64,000 nucleotides of DNA from Myxococcus dinghuensis (GCF_024198235.1 NZ_JAKCFB010000001.1:558001-622000), one strand, 5' to 3'; positions 18,831 to 28,190 are shown, counted from the first letter of the stretch. The notes: generated from the sequence alone by a model not told the origin. Translations and numbers: made by a program.

Positions 18831-20396
18831 ATGTCGCTGCCGCATCCCCTGAATCGATGTCTGGTTCTCGCCCTGTCATGTGTCGCGCTGCTGCTGTCGA
18901 ACGAGGCTCGCGCGGCATGCGAGGACGGCCAGGTGGAGGCCTGTCAGTTGAACGGCTGCCTCGGGTCCCGGTCCTGTGAGGGGACGAAGTTCGGGCCCTG
19001 TCAGTTCGACGGCAGCTCCAGCACCTCCTGCTCCGTCTGCGGACGGGCGGGGACCCAGACCTGTACGGTGGGGCCCGCGGACGAAGGGGGCGGCGTCCGC
19101 ATCGCCGGCTCCTGTTCGGCGTATCGCTCCGAGCTGTGCAACGGCTGCGACGACGATGGTGACGGGCAGGTGGATGAGAACCCCACCAACAACGGCCCAC
19201 TGACCAATGGCTCCTGCCAGAGCGGCGTGGGGTGTCCTGGCACGAGCGTGTGCACCAGCGGTGCGTTCCAGTGTTCGTACCAGGTGGGCGCGCGTGTCGT
19301 CTGTTCCGACCGCTATGAGGACCGCTGCAACGGAGCCACGGCCGCATGCCGCGCCGATGGCTCCCGTGGGGCCTGTCAGCCTCCGACGCCGGGCCCGGAG
19401 GACTGTAACGGTTGTGACGACGACTACGATGGCATCGAGGACAACCTGCCCGGGCAGCCGACCGGGAGCCTGACGCGCGAGTGTCAGAGCGGCGCGGGCG
19501 TGTGTCTGGGCTCGTCGCAGACGTGCATGCTGAACGTCACGAACGGTGTCCGCTATTGGGGGGCGTGTACGGCACCGGCGGAGACCTGCAACGGCGCGGA
19601 TGACGACTGCGACGGCGCCATCGACGAGAACGACGTGTGCCGGACGGACTCGGCCGTCTGTCAGTGCACCCCCAGGTCGTGCGCCCAGCAGGGCAAGAAC
19701 TGCGGCGTCATCGACGATGGATGTGGCTGGCCCTTGGATTGTGGCGCGTGCTCGGGGAGCAGCACCTGCGGCGGGGACGGGGTTCCCAATGTCTGCAGCG
19801 GCGCGTGCACGCCGATGACGCAGACCCAGGCCTGTCAGGGCAAGTGCGGCATCGTCTCGGATGGGTGCACGGCGTCCTTCAACTGTGGTGGGTGCGTGAG
19901 TCCCCAGACGTGTGGCGGTGGCGGCGTGGAGAACGTCTGTGGTTGCACGCCGTCCTCTCGCGACCTCGCCTGCGCCGGAAAGAACTGCGGCACGGTGCCC
20001 AACGGTTGCGGTGGCTTCCACACCTGTGGCCCCACGGGCACCTGCACGAGCCCGCAGACGTGTGGCGGTAGCGGGACGCCGAACGTGTGTGGCTGCACGT
20101 CCATCCCCCAGGCGACGGCCTGCGCCGGGAAGAACTGTGGCACGGTGTCCAACGGCTGTGGTGGCACCTACACCTGTGGCTCCACCGGCACTTGCACGAG
20201 CCCCCAGTCTTGCGGTGGCGGCGGGACGCCGAACGTGTGTGGCTGCACGCCGTATCCGGCCTACGAGGTCTGCGGTGAGCGGGAGTGCGGCAACGCCCCC
20301 AATGGCTGTGGCGGACTCGTGGCCTGCGGGACCTGCCCCACGGGCATGACGTGCAAGGGCAACGGCATCTGCCAGGGAACGCCCGGCGGCTTCTGA
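18831..20396 (+). CDS. Secreted Cys-rich protein with MopE-like Asp motifs and five tandem repeats
   Basis: The 521-residue product has a signal peptide ending LLSNEARA. Three acidic motifs resemble the metal-binding motif of the MopE family: CNGCDDDGDGQVDE (about residue 103), CNGCDDDYDGIED (about 192) and CNGADDDCDGAIDE (about 253). From residue 279 five Cys-rich repeats of about 45-50 residues follow, each with a pattern like CAGKNCGTVPNGCGG and CTSPQTCGGSGTPNVCG. Such proteins are extracellular and probably rigid, disulfide-bonded and Ca- or Cu-binding. The start lacks a good ribosome-binding site. A strong hairpin ends the gene 11 nt downstream; the giant RHS gene follows in the same direction. 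Function unknown; surface structure or adhesion is a guess. Confidence 0.85.
   Translation: MSLPHPLNRCLVLALSCVALLLSNEARAACEDGQVEACQLNGCLGSRSCEGTKFGPCQFDGSSSTSCSVCGRAGTQTCTVGPADEGGGVRIAGSCSAYRSELCNGCDDDGDGQVDENPTNNGPLTNGSCQSGVGCPGTSVCTSGAFQCSYQVGARVVCSDRYEDRCNGATAACRADGSRGACQPPTPGPEDCNGCDDDYDGIEDNLPGQPTGSLTRECQSGAGVCLGSSQTCMLNVTNGVRYWGACTAPAETCNGADDDCDGAIDENDVCRTDSAVCQCTPRSCAQQGKNCGVIDDGCGWPLDCGACSGSSTCGGDGVPNVCSGACTPMTQTQACQGKCGIVSDGCTASFNCGGCVSPQTCGGGGVENVCGCTPSSRDLACAGKNCGTVPNGCGGFHTCGPTGTCTSPQTCGGSGTPNVCGCTSIPQATACAGKNCGTVSNGCGGTYTCGSTGTCTSPQSCGGGGTPNVCGCTPYPAYEVCGERECGNAPNGCGGLVACGTCPTGMTCKGNGICQGTPGGF
19665..20372 (+). repeat. Five tandem Cys-rich coding repeats
   Basis: About 140-bp units encode the repeated pattern C-(x)n-CxGKxCGxxxxGCGGxxxC...CGGxGxxNVCG. 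Units 3 and 4 are nearly identical; units 1, 2 and 5 are diverged. This suggests recent duplication in the middle of the array. Confidence 0.8.
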
Positions 20397-20407
20397 CCTC
20401 GTGTCCA

Positions 20408-20440
20408 CGTTCCTCGCGGCACAACCCGCCGCGAGGAACG
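20408..20440 (+). terminator. Strong hairpin after the Cys-rich protein gene
   Basis: CGTTCCTCGCGGC (20408-20420) and GCCGCGAGGAACG (20428-20440) form a perfect 13-bp stem with a 7-nt loop. It begins 11 nt after the stop codon. No T-tract follows. Confidence 0.7.
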
Positions 20441-20515
20441 CGGGACTCCTGACCATTTCCACTTCGAGCAGGGAGCGCGCGGAGTCCTGGCGCGGCCTTC
20501 CTGCGAGGTGTCTCG

Positions 20516-23500
20516 ATGAAACGCGTTCTCTCGTTGCTGACGCTGTGGATGTACTTCACCCAGTTGGTCGTGTCCTGCGGTCCCACGGTGGAGTCCGTGT
20601 GGGACTCCTCGTCGGATCCGTTGCCCACCCATTCAGCGCTCTCGGGAGATCAGGAGCTGCCACCCCTGGCTGGCGCCATCGTCCCGAGTGAGCGCGACAG
20701 CACGGGGCTCGTGCCGGGGACGACTCCCGGGAGCTTCGAGGTCACCGCAGACGGGGCCGCCACCTACCACGTCCCCTTGTGGGTGCCACCGGGGCGTGCC
20801 GGCATCCAGCCGTCGTTGTCGCTGAACTACCACAGCCGCTCGGGTAACGGATTGCTGGGCGTGGGGTGGGGCCTGGGCGGTCTGTCGCAGATCTCCCGCT
20901 GCAACAAGACGTCCGTGCAGGACGGGGCACCGGCGCCGGTGATGTTCGATGCCTCGGATGCCTTCTGCCTGGATGGCAAGCGGCTGGTTCAGGTGGGGAG
21001 CACCAGCTCGGGCGAGCGGACGTTCACCACGGAGGTGGAGGAGTTCTCCCACGTCGTGGCCCGCCAGGAGGATTCGAAGGGGCCTTCGTGGTTCGAGGTG
21101 CAGCTCAAGAACGGACTCGTCCTCGAGTTCGGTCGGGACGGCGCCTCGCGGGTGGAGGGCTACCGGATGCACTTCGTGCCCGGCTCCAGCAACCTGGCGG
21201 ACGCCACGGTGGTGGCGGACCACACCTCCCAGACCGTGCGCCTGGGTTGGTCGCTGTCGCGTCTCCGAGACCGGCAAGGCAACTACCTGTCCGTCGAGTA
21301 CGAGCTGCGTGTCCACGGCGGTGGCGGCGTCCAGGAGGGATACGGCTACGAGCAACTGCCGAGGGCGCTCCGCTACACGGGCTCCACGACGGATGCCTCC
21401 GTGGGGACGCCGCAGCGCGTGGTGTGGTTCGACTACGACGAGGTCTCCGAGCGTCCGGACCGCACGGAGCGTTTCGTGTCGGGGTTCAAGCTGGTCAGCG
21501 CCCGGCGCATGAAGACCATCCGGATGCTCGGACCGGGCAGCACGCAGCCGCTGCGCAGCTACAGCTTCACCTACCGCAACGACAGCGTCTCCGGACGCAG
21601 CCTCCTGTCGACCCTCCAGGAGTGCGACGCGCAGGGGGCTTGCAAGCGTCCCACGACGTTCACCTGGGAGCTGAGTGGACCGCGTGTCGGCCGCGAGTTG
21701 CTGCCCGCGGGCGGGGATGACTTCTTCCTGCGCGTCCCGGTGTCCGCGGCCACGCCGTCGCCGGCGGAGAACGGTGGCATCCCCGACAGCGAGGGGTTCG
21801 CCTCCGCGCCGGACTTCTGGACGCTCCAGACCCTGGACATCAACGGCGATGGCCGCGACGACATCATGTATCGCTTCAGTCGCTCCGTGGGGCTCCGGTT
21901 GCAGCCGCCGCGCTGGTATGTCCGCCTCAACACCAACGGGCGTGATTTCGGCCCGCCCGTGGAACTGCCCAACCTCCCCGAGGCGCGCAGCGGCGACACG
22001 GCGGATGACCTGCGCACCGTCGACCTGAACAACGACGGCAAGGTCGACGTCGTCGGCCTGTACCTGCCGGATGTGACGACGGGCACCAACGGGCGTTACC
22101 AGTTCCACTTCTCGAACGGGACGGGCTTCGCCGCCGGGCAGAACGACATCTTCGACTTCTGGTTCGACCAGACGCAGCCCGCGCGGGTGCCCAGCCTCCA
22201 CCTCGCGGACCTCGACGGCAATGGCTACCCCGACGCGGTACGGAGCCTGACGCGGACGACGGGCAGCTCGCTCCCCTACGAGTGGGGCGCCCGACTGACC
22301 GATGTGGACACCTCCGGTGGCCCCGTGTTCCCCGCGGCCAACCAGCGCACCGCCGTGGGCGCGGGCCTGGACCACGCCGGCTACGCGGTGGACGTCGACG
22401 GAGACGGCGCCACGGAGTTGCTGGTTCGCGAGCCCCAGTCGGGCCCCGCGGATGGCTACTCCCGGTTCCTCGTGGCGCTGGGGCGCACCGGCCCGGGCGT
22501 CGTCGGCAAGAAGCTCACCACGACGCTCTCCACCCTGCCGGTGCCCAACAGCTACAACCCGTACATCTACCGGCAGCACTGGTTCATCGACATCAACGGC
22601 GACGGGTTGCCGGACTCGGTGAGCGCCAAGCGGGAGCGACAGGGCCTGCAGGGGGCGGGCAACCTGGAGATCTCCATCAACACCGGCAATGGCTTCGCTC
22701 CGCCGGTGACGCAGGTGATGCCCGAGGGCGCGGAGGTGAGCTTCGGCAGGCTGCATCCCTCGCACCGCCTCGCCGACGTGGGCGTGCGCGTGCTGGACTT
22801 CAACCAGGATGGCCGCCAGGACCTCCTGCTGACGGACTACGGCTACGGCGTGAGCACGCGCACCACCCATGTGGTGCTCGAGTCGAACGGCACCGGCTTC
22901 AACGTGCGGACGCTGGCGATCCCCGTGGGCCAGCTCCCGGGACGGGGCAACGTCCAAAGTGTCAGTTCGGATGACCCCTCGAAGTATTCGATGAAGGGCT
23001 CCGGCTGGGGGATGAAGCTGACGCAGTTGCTGGACGCCAACGGTGATGGCCTGACGGACATCATCCAGATGGAGGGCGGTCAGCTCGTGCTGTACCTGCG
23101 CAACGGGTACAAGACCGACGTCTTGAAGGCCGTGGTGGACGGGCTCAGCAACCGGGTGGACGTCTCCTACGAGGCCACGACCTTCACCTCGCCCTCCAAG
23201 ACCGCGAACCACCACGCGTCCGCTGTCTGTACCTATCCGCAGTCGTGCAACCTGCGCGCGCAGTGGCTGGTGACCCTCCACTCGGAGCAGAGTTGGGATT
23301 CACCCGTTCGGAACTTCACGTACTCCTACGCCGGAGGCAGGACGGACCTGTTGGGCCGCGGCTGGCTGGGCTTCTCCGAGCGGACCCAGGTCGATGAAAA
23401 GGCCTTCAAGCGCACCACCACGCGCTACCACAACGACCGGCGCACGCTGGGCTTCTACCTGGAGGCACACCGCCCCTACGAGGAGAAGACCTCGGTCACC

Positions 23501-26500
23501 ATGGCCTCGGGGCTGGAGGACTCGTTCCAGCGCAACCTCACGTACCAGTACCAGGCGAAGGCCGGGAACAAGGTCGTCTTCCCGTTCACGTACACGGTGA
23601 CGGAGACCGAGACGGCGGGTGACGTGGGCGTCATCCGCCAGCACTCGGCGACCAACACCTACGACAGCTACGGGAACATCACGCGTCACGAGGAGACCGC
23701 GCAGGACGGGTCGACAACGGTCACGGTCGATGCATACGACAACTACCCGACGCAGGGGGCCCACCTGCTGGGCCTGCTCCGCAACCGGAGCGTGACGAGC
23801 ACCGTTCCGGGCCTGCCCTCCGTCACCCGGACCACGGGGTACGAGTACTGCGACGGCGTGGGCTGCCTGCCGACGACGAACCTGCCCAGGCGCGTCACCG
23901 TGGAGCCGGGCGCGACCTCACCCGAGCGCGACGACGTGTGGCTGCAGACGGAGTTCACCTACAACGCGCTGGGGTTGGTGACGCGCGTGGAGAGCACGGA
24001 CACCGCGGCGCGCAAGCGACGGACGCAGGTGCAATACGACGCGGCGGAGCGGCTCTTCGTCTCCGCGCAGCTCGAGTACCCGTCGCCGGATGACCCGAAC
24101 GCCCCCGTCCTCCGGACGGACCTGGCCCATGACCGGGGCCTGGGCGTGCCCACGGTGCAGCAGAGCCCCGTCGGTACCCAGACCCGCTGGTACTACGACG
24201 CCTTCGGCCGCCAGCGCGCCGAGGATGGCCCGGACTCTGCTGACGTGGTGGTGAGCTATGGGGTCGACGCGGAGCGCCCGCTCGTCGACCTCCGCGAGGT
24301 GGACTTCGCGTCGTGCGGCCCGGCCACGGTGGGACCGAACCTGTCGAGCTGTGCGCGCAACGGGACGGAATCCCAGGTCGCCTTCGACATGATGGGGCGG
24401 GAGGTGCGCCGCAAGACGCGTGGGTTCGACGGCGGCTGGTCCGTGGTCGAGACGACGTACGACGCCTTGGGCCGCGTGGAGACCCGGTCCATGCCCCGCA
24501 CGGAGCTGGGCCCCATCCTCAACGAGCGCTTCACCTATGACCGGCGCGGGCGCCTGCTCACCCTGATCCACCCGGACGGCACCTTCCAGGAGCGCAAGTA
24601 CGAGGGCCTGAAGACGCTCACCTGGGACGAGAAGCGCAACGCCGGCTACCTCCTCCAGGACTCTCTGGGGCGGAACATCCGGAGCGGCAACGTCACTGCG
24701 ACCGGGACCGTCATCGCGCGGTACGAGTACGGACCGTTCTCGCTGCCCCGCCGCATCATCGACGACCAGGGGAACGACACGCTGGTGGAGTACGACCGGC
24801 TGGGCCGTCGCACGCTGCTGGACGACCCGGACGCCGGGCAGCGCCGGGCCTGGTACTCGGCCTTCGGACAGGTGCGGACGCAGACGGATGGCAACGGCAA
24901 CACCGTCACGCGCACCTATGACGGGTTGGGACGCGCCACCTCCATCTCGAATCAGCCCGCCGCCTCCGGGAGCCCCGCCCAGGTGACGTCGCTGAGCTGG
25001 GATACGGCCCTCAATGGCCTGGGGGCGTTGCACCAGGCCACGTCTCCGGACGGCGTGGTCCAGACCTACGAGTACGACGCCCTGGGCCGCCCCGCGCATG
25101 AGCGGTGGAACGTCCAGGGGCAGGAGTACCGGCTGAGCATGACGTACGACGCCCTGGGCCGGCTCCAGACGCTGGGCTACCCGGAGGTCGCGGGACGCGC
25201 CCGCATGGGCGTCTTCTACGATTACACCGCCTTCGGGCATCTGGCCGCCGTGCGCAACGTCAACACGGGCCATGCCTATTGGACGGCGACGGCGCGCAAC
25301 GCGGCGGGGTTGCTCACGGGGGAGACGTTCGGCAATGGCGTCACGTCGACCCGGCGCTACGACGCCCTCAACCAGTTGCGCTTCATCGACACCACGGGCG
25401 CGGCGGGGAGCGTCCAGCAGCTCGCATACGTGTACGAGGACAACGGGAACCTGAAGAGCCGCGTGGACCGGCTCGCGCAGGTGACGGAGGACTTCCAGTA
25501 CGACGCCTTGAACCGGCTGACGCAGTGGAAGGTGAACAAGGGCTGCAACAACGCCCTGTTCCAGTACGGCTACGACGTCCTCGGAAACCTCACGTATCGC
25601 TCCTCCAAGCTGGGGACCACCAGCCAGGCGCCCTTCGAGGAGCGGACGTATGTCTATGGCGCGGGCTCCGCGGGGCCTCACGCGGTCACGAGCGTCGGCG
25701 CGGATGCCTACGCCTATGACGGCAACGGCAACCTCCGCCAACGCCAATTGGCGGGTGGGGCGCTGCGACAGCTCGCGTACACGTACTTCAACCTGCCCAG
25801 CCAGGTGACCGAGGGCACGCGTCAGTGGACGTTCGGCTACGACGCCCACCAGCGGCGCACCTTCAAGCAGGACAACCAGGGCGCGAGCACGGTGTACATC
25901 GGCGGCCTGTACGAGCGGCGGACGAGGCCGGACACCACGATTTCCCACGTCTTCTACGTGCCCGGCGGGGATGGTGTCGCCGCGCAGGTGGAGTGGTCGG
26001 ACGTGCCGGCGCCCGGCGCGGAGTCGGTGGCGTATCTGCACACGGACCACCTGGGGTCGGTGGAGTCCGTCACGGGCAGCGGCGGCGCGATTGTAGGCCG
26101 CTACAAGTACGACCCGTTCGGCCTGCGCAAGAACGCGTCGAACCCGGCCCTGCCCCATGCGGGAGGCGCGCTCGCGTCCCAGCTAGGCTTCACGGGCCAC
26201 GAAGAGGACGACGACCTGGGGCTCGTCAACATGAAGGGCCGCATGTACGACCCGAGGCTCGGGCGCTTCCTGAGCCCGGATCCGATCGTCCAGGCGCCGC
26301 TCTTCAGCCAGTCCCTGAACCGGTACAGCTACGTCCTCAACAATCCGCTCACCTTGACGGACCCCACGGGATTGAGCGCGGAGGGACCGCCGTCCACGGA
26401 GTTCTTCGAGGAGGACTTCACGCCGGACGTCATCGTGGCGGGGCGCCCGGAGCCAGAGCTCGTGAAGGCGACCGGCGGGCAGACGCTCACCACGACGTCA

Positions 26501-27331
26501 TCGGTCTTTGCACCGGGGGAGTACGACTTCTGGGTGCCCGCAGCGGCGGCGGCCAGCAAGACGGATGCGGGCGCGGCGGACCCGAACGGCAGCCGGGTAT
26601 CGGGTGTCGAAGCCGGCGCCTACGCGCTGGCGGGTGTGCTGTCGGGGTTGGGCATGGGGGTGGGGACGGCCTATGGCCTCGGCGTCGTGGCGGCGTTCTC
26701 TCCTCCTGGCGCGCTCGCACTGGGCCTGGGCATGACGGCCTACGGCATCTACCACCTCGTCAACGGTGGGGGGCAGGCGCTCTGGGAGAGCGGGGCGCGC
26801 ATCCTGGATGGGAGAGGGACGGCGGCTGACTTCTATGGAGTCGGAGCGGTGGTCGGAGGACTGGCGAGCGGGAGGTTCGCCAAGGCGGCTCGGCTGACGG
26901 GCAAGGCACATGGCCAGCAGGCCATCTCGAAGGTTCAGTCGACGTTCCGCTCAAGTCCCGCCGTGAGTGTTCACGGACGCTCGAATGGCCAGGACTACCG
27001 GCCGCCGACGTACATCCGACAGGTCGAGCATGGCGAGTCTCTCATCGGGCTTGCCGAAGAACTCGATGGGTTGACTCGGGCGTTGAATGAGGAGCATGCC
27101 GTCATCTCGTTGGGCGGCAGGCAACGGTGGATTGTCTCCGGCGGTCGAGATGGGATCGATTTCGCCCCAGGGTCGTTCCGGAGGCTGATAATGCACACCC
27201 ATACGAGAGGCTCCGAGCCTGGTCCCTCGCCAGCAGACTTCGCGGCGCTGAGTAGCCTGCGTCAGCGGTTCTCATACCTGATCGAGGTGGACCATCCGTT
27301 CCCTGAGAACTTCTCGATATTCTCTCAGTAG
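20516..27331 (+). CDS. SpvB/FG-GAP/RHS polymorphic-toxin-like lipoprotein with JAMM-like C-terminal domain
   Basis: The 2271-residue protein has a lipobox at the N-terminus (LVVSC). Residues about 60-330 are SpvB-like (GIQPSLSLNYHSRSGNGLLGVGW). FG-GAP/VCBS repeats follow from about 438 (LDINGDGRDDIMY, VDLNNDGKVDVVG, LDANGDGLTDIIQ), then many RHS/YD repeats (YDALGR..) and the RHS core (LGFTGHEEDDDLGLVNMKGR, YDPRLGRFLSPDP) ending at DPTGL near 1954. The variable tail has a hydrophobic stretch (about 2040-2090) and a final domain with His2227-x-His2229-x8-Ser2238-xx-Asp2241 (MHTHTRGSEPGPSPADF), with upstream glutamates in NEEHAVISL. This resembles the JAMM/JAB zinc-peptidase motif found in some polymorphic toxins. 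RHS shells encapsulate C-terminal toxins. A small gene immediately downstream is the likely immunity gene. The toxin assignment is inference. Confidence 0.85.
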   Translation: MKRVLSLLTLWMYFTQLVVSCGPTVESVWDSSSDPLPTHSALSGDQELPPLAGAIVPSERDSTGLVPGTTPGSFEVTADGAATYHVPLWVPPGRAGIQPSLSLNYHSRSGNGLLGVGWGLGGLSQISRCNKTSVQDGAPAPVMFDASDAFCLDGKRLVQVGSTSSGERTFTTEVEEFSHVVARQEDSKGPSWFEVQLKNGLVLEFGRDGASRVEGYRMHFVPGSSNLADATVVADHTSQTVRLGWSLSRLRDRQGNYLSVEYELRVHGGGGVQEGYGYEQLPRALRYTGSTTDASVGTPQRVVWFDYDEVSERPDRTERFVSGFKLVSARRMKTIRMLGPGSTQPLRSYSFTYRNDSVSGRSLLSTLQECDAQGACKRPTTFTWELSGPRVGRELLPAGGDDFFLRVPVSAATPSPAENGGIPDSEGFASAPDFWTLQTLDINGDGRDDIMYRFSRSVGLRLQPPRWYVRLNTNGRDFGPPVELPNLPEARSGDTADDLRTVDLNNDGKVDVVGLYLPDVTTGTNGRYQFHFSNGTGFAAGQNDIFDFWFDQTQPARVPSLHLADLDGNGYPDAVRSLTRTTGSSLPYEWGARLTDVDTSGGPVFPAANQRTAVGAGLDHAGYAVDVDGDGATELLVREPQSGPADGYSRFLVALGRTGPGVVGKKLTTTLSTLPVPNSYNPYIYRQHWFIDINGDGLPDSVSAKRERQGLQGAGNLEISINTGNGFAPPVTQVMPEGAEVSFGRLHPSHRLADVGVRVLDFNQDGRQDLLLTDYGYGVSTRTTHVVLESNGTGFNVRTLAIPVGQLPGRGNVQSVSSDDPSKYSMKGSGWGMKLTQLLDANGDGLTDIIQMEGGQLVLYLRNGYKTDVLKAVVDGLSNRVDVSYEATTFTSPSKTANHHASAVCTYPQSCNLRAQWLVTLHSEQSWDSPVRNFTYSYAGGRTDLLGRGWLGFSERTQVDEKAFKRTTTRYHNDRRTLGFYLEAHRPYEEKTSVTMASGLEDSFQRNLTYQYQAKAGNKVVFPFTYTVTETETAGDVGVIRQHSATNTYDSYGNITRHEETAQDGSTTVTVDAYDNYPTQGAHLLGLLRNRSVTSTVPGLPSVTRTTGYEYCDGVGCLPTTNLPRRVTVEPGATSPERDDVWLQTEFTYNALGLVTRVESTDTAARKRRTQVQYDAAERLFVSAQLEYPSPDDPNAPVLRTDLAHDRGLGVPTVQQSPVGTQTRWYYDAFGRQRAEDGPDSADVVVSYGVDAERPLVDLREVDFASCGPATVGPNLSSCARNGTESQVAFDMMGREVRRKTRGFDGGWSVVETTYDALGRVETRSMPRTELGPILNERFTYDRRGRLLTLIHPDGTFQERKYEGLKTLTWDEKRNAGYLLQDSLGRNIRSGNVTATGTVIARYEYGPFSLPRRIIDDQGNDTLVEYDRLGRRTLLDDPDAGQRRAWYSAFGQVRTQTDGNGNTVTRTYDGLGRATSISNQPAASGSPAQVTSLSWDTALNGLGALHQATSPDGVVQTYEYDALGRPAHERWNVQGQEYRLSMTYDALGRLQTLGYPEVAGRARMGVFYDYTAFGHLAAVRNVNTGHAYWTATARNAAGLLTGETFGNGVTSTRRYDALNQLRFIDTTGAAGSVQQLAYVYEDNGNLKSRVDRLAQVTEDFQYDALNRLTQWKVNKGCNNALFQYGYDVLGNLTYRSSKLGTTSQAPFEERTYVYGAGSAGPHAVTSVGADAYAYDGNGNLRQRQLAGGALRQLAYTYFNLPSQVTEGTRQWTFGYDAHQRRTFKQDNQGASTVYIGGLYERRTRPDTTISHVFYVPGGDGVAAQVEWSDVPAPGAESVAYLHTDHLGSVESVTGSGGAIVGRYKYDPFGLRKNASNPALPHAGGALASQLGFTGHEEDDDLGLVNMKGRMYDPRLGRFLSPDPIVQAPLFSQSLNRYSYVLNNPLTLTDPTGLSAEGPPSTEFFEEDFTPDVIVAGRPEPELVKATGGQTLTTTSSVFAPGEYDFWVPAAAAASKTDAGAADPNGSRVSGVEAGAYALAGVLSGLGMGVGTAYGLGVVAAFSPPGALALGLGMTAYGIYHLVNGGGQALWESGARILDGRGTAADFYGVGAVVGGLASGRFAKAARLTGKAHGQQAISKVQSTFRSSPAVSVHGRSNGQDYRPPTYIRQVEHGESLIGLAEELDGLTRALNEEHAVISLGGRQRWIVSGGRDGIDFAPGSFRRLIMHTHTRGSEPGPSPADFAALSSLRQRFSYLIEVDHPFPENFSIFSQ

Positions 27332-27357
27332 GGGCCGAGGTAGCCGGAGGAGTGCGC

Positions 27358-27789
27358 ATGGTGTTCGTCGGAGGCATGCCGTGTGGAATCTGCGGAAAAC
27401 CGATTGAGGGCAGACCTGGGGCGCGTCTTCCGCACTTCGTGCGGAATCGACTGGACCCTCTCTTCCCGCTCTCCGGACTGGCGTTCCATGAGGCGTGCTT
27501 CGAGAACCATCCCTTGCGTGAGCTGGCGGAGCGGCGAAGCGAGGAGTACCTCGAGAAGGTGAAGGAGCCTCACCGCAGATGTGTGGTCTGCGGTGAGGAG
27601 ATCGACACGGACTGGTACAACACGTGGTACCTGTCCGGGGATCCCTCGTCGCCCTTGTATGAGTTCAACTACCTGCACTTCCACCGGCAGCATTTGCACG
27701 CATGGGCTCGATACGAAGAGTTCCGGCGCCTGGTGGAAGTGCTGGAAGCATCGGGCTCCTACGTCGGGCCGCCGATTCTGCCGGATTGA
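27358..27789 (+). CDS. Candidate immunity protein with two Cys/His zinc-binding-like clusters
   Basis: The 143-residue cytoplasmic protein begins 26 bp after the RHS gene; the ATG at 27358 has GGAGG 7 nt upstream, while a GTG at 27352 is too close to it. Two clusters are visible: CGICGKPI with AFHEACFENH, and CVVCGEEID with LHFHRQHLHAW, both like treble-clef or zinc-ribbon knuckles. The rest is helical and acidic (ERRSEEYLEKVKE, RRLVEVLEAS). Genes in this position behind an RHS toxin usually encode the cognate immunity protein; that role is inferred from position only. I do not recognise the family. Confidence 0.7.
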   Translation: MVFVGGMPCGICGKPIEGRPGARLPHFVRNRLDPLFPLSGLAFHEACFENHPLRELAERRSEEYLEKVKEPHRRCVVCGEEIDTDWYNTWYLSGDPSSPLYEFNYLHFHRQHLHAWARYEEFRRLVEVLEASGSYVGPPILPD

Positions 27790-27897
27790 ACGAGGGTGGC
27801 TCCAGCGGGCGCGACGGCGAGGTGGTAGGCGGCAACGTCGATAAGGTAGCGAGCGTCATCGAATTGGCGGCGGGGAGCGTTTCGTCTCCTCGAGAGG

Positions 27898-28149
27898 GTG
27901 CTCCTCGATTTCGAGATCTCCGCCTCGTTTGCGGACATCGTCGTCGTGCAGGAGGCCGGGATGGACTCTCTCGGCAGGCGACGCCTGGAGGCGCACATCC
28001 TGGCCTCGGCCCACGCAGGCAACTTCGCGCTCCTGGTGCTCATCTACCCGCGAGCCCTTCCTCCGAAAGGGGGTGCTCCGTATTTCCCGAAGCCGTGGAC
28101 CGATGGAGTCTTCTACGGGACCCACGTGCGAATGCCCGACGTGACCTGA
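27898..28149 (+). CDS. Short hypothetical gene, possibly an orphan module remnant
   Basis: An 83-codon frame starting at GTG 27898 reads LLDFEISASFADIVVVQEAG and ends PYFPKPWTDGVFYGTHVRMPDVT. It looks protein-like, and the same frame stays open back to 27850 without a start codon. An internal ATG at 27961 has GGAGG 5 nt upstream, so a 62-residue version is possible. It lies just after the candidate immunity gene, where RHS loci often keep orphan toxin-tail or immunity pieces. The family is not recognised, and opposite-strand frames of similar length exist, so this could be non-coding. Confidence 0.35.
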   Translation: MLLDFEISASFADIVVVQEAGMDSLGRRRLEAHILASAHAGNFALLVLIYPRALPPKGGAPYFPKPWTDGVFYGTHVRMPDVT

Positions 28150-28160
28150 CTCCTCATGGG

Positions 28161-28190
28161 AGGGGGCGCATCATGGGATGCGTGCCCCCT
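28161..28190. terminator. Bidirectional terminator between RHS module and FHA regulator
   Basis: AGGGGGC-GCATC (28161-28172) pairs with GATGC-(GT)-GCCCCCT (28177-28190), a 12-bp stem with a 2-nt bulge and 4-nt loop. It lies between converging genes at 28149 and 28224. Confidence 0.7.

Noticed and set aside
20633..23281. An 882-codon minus-strand open frame
   Set aside because: It is antisense to the SpvB/FG-GAP part of the RHS gene; low-complexity composition.
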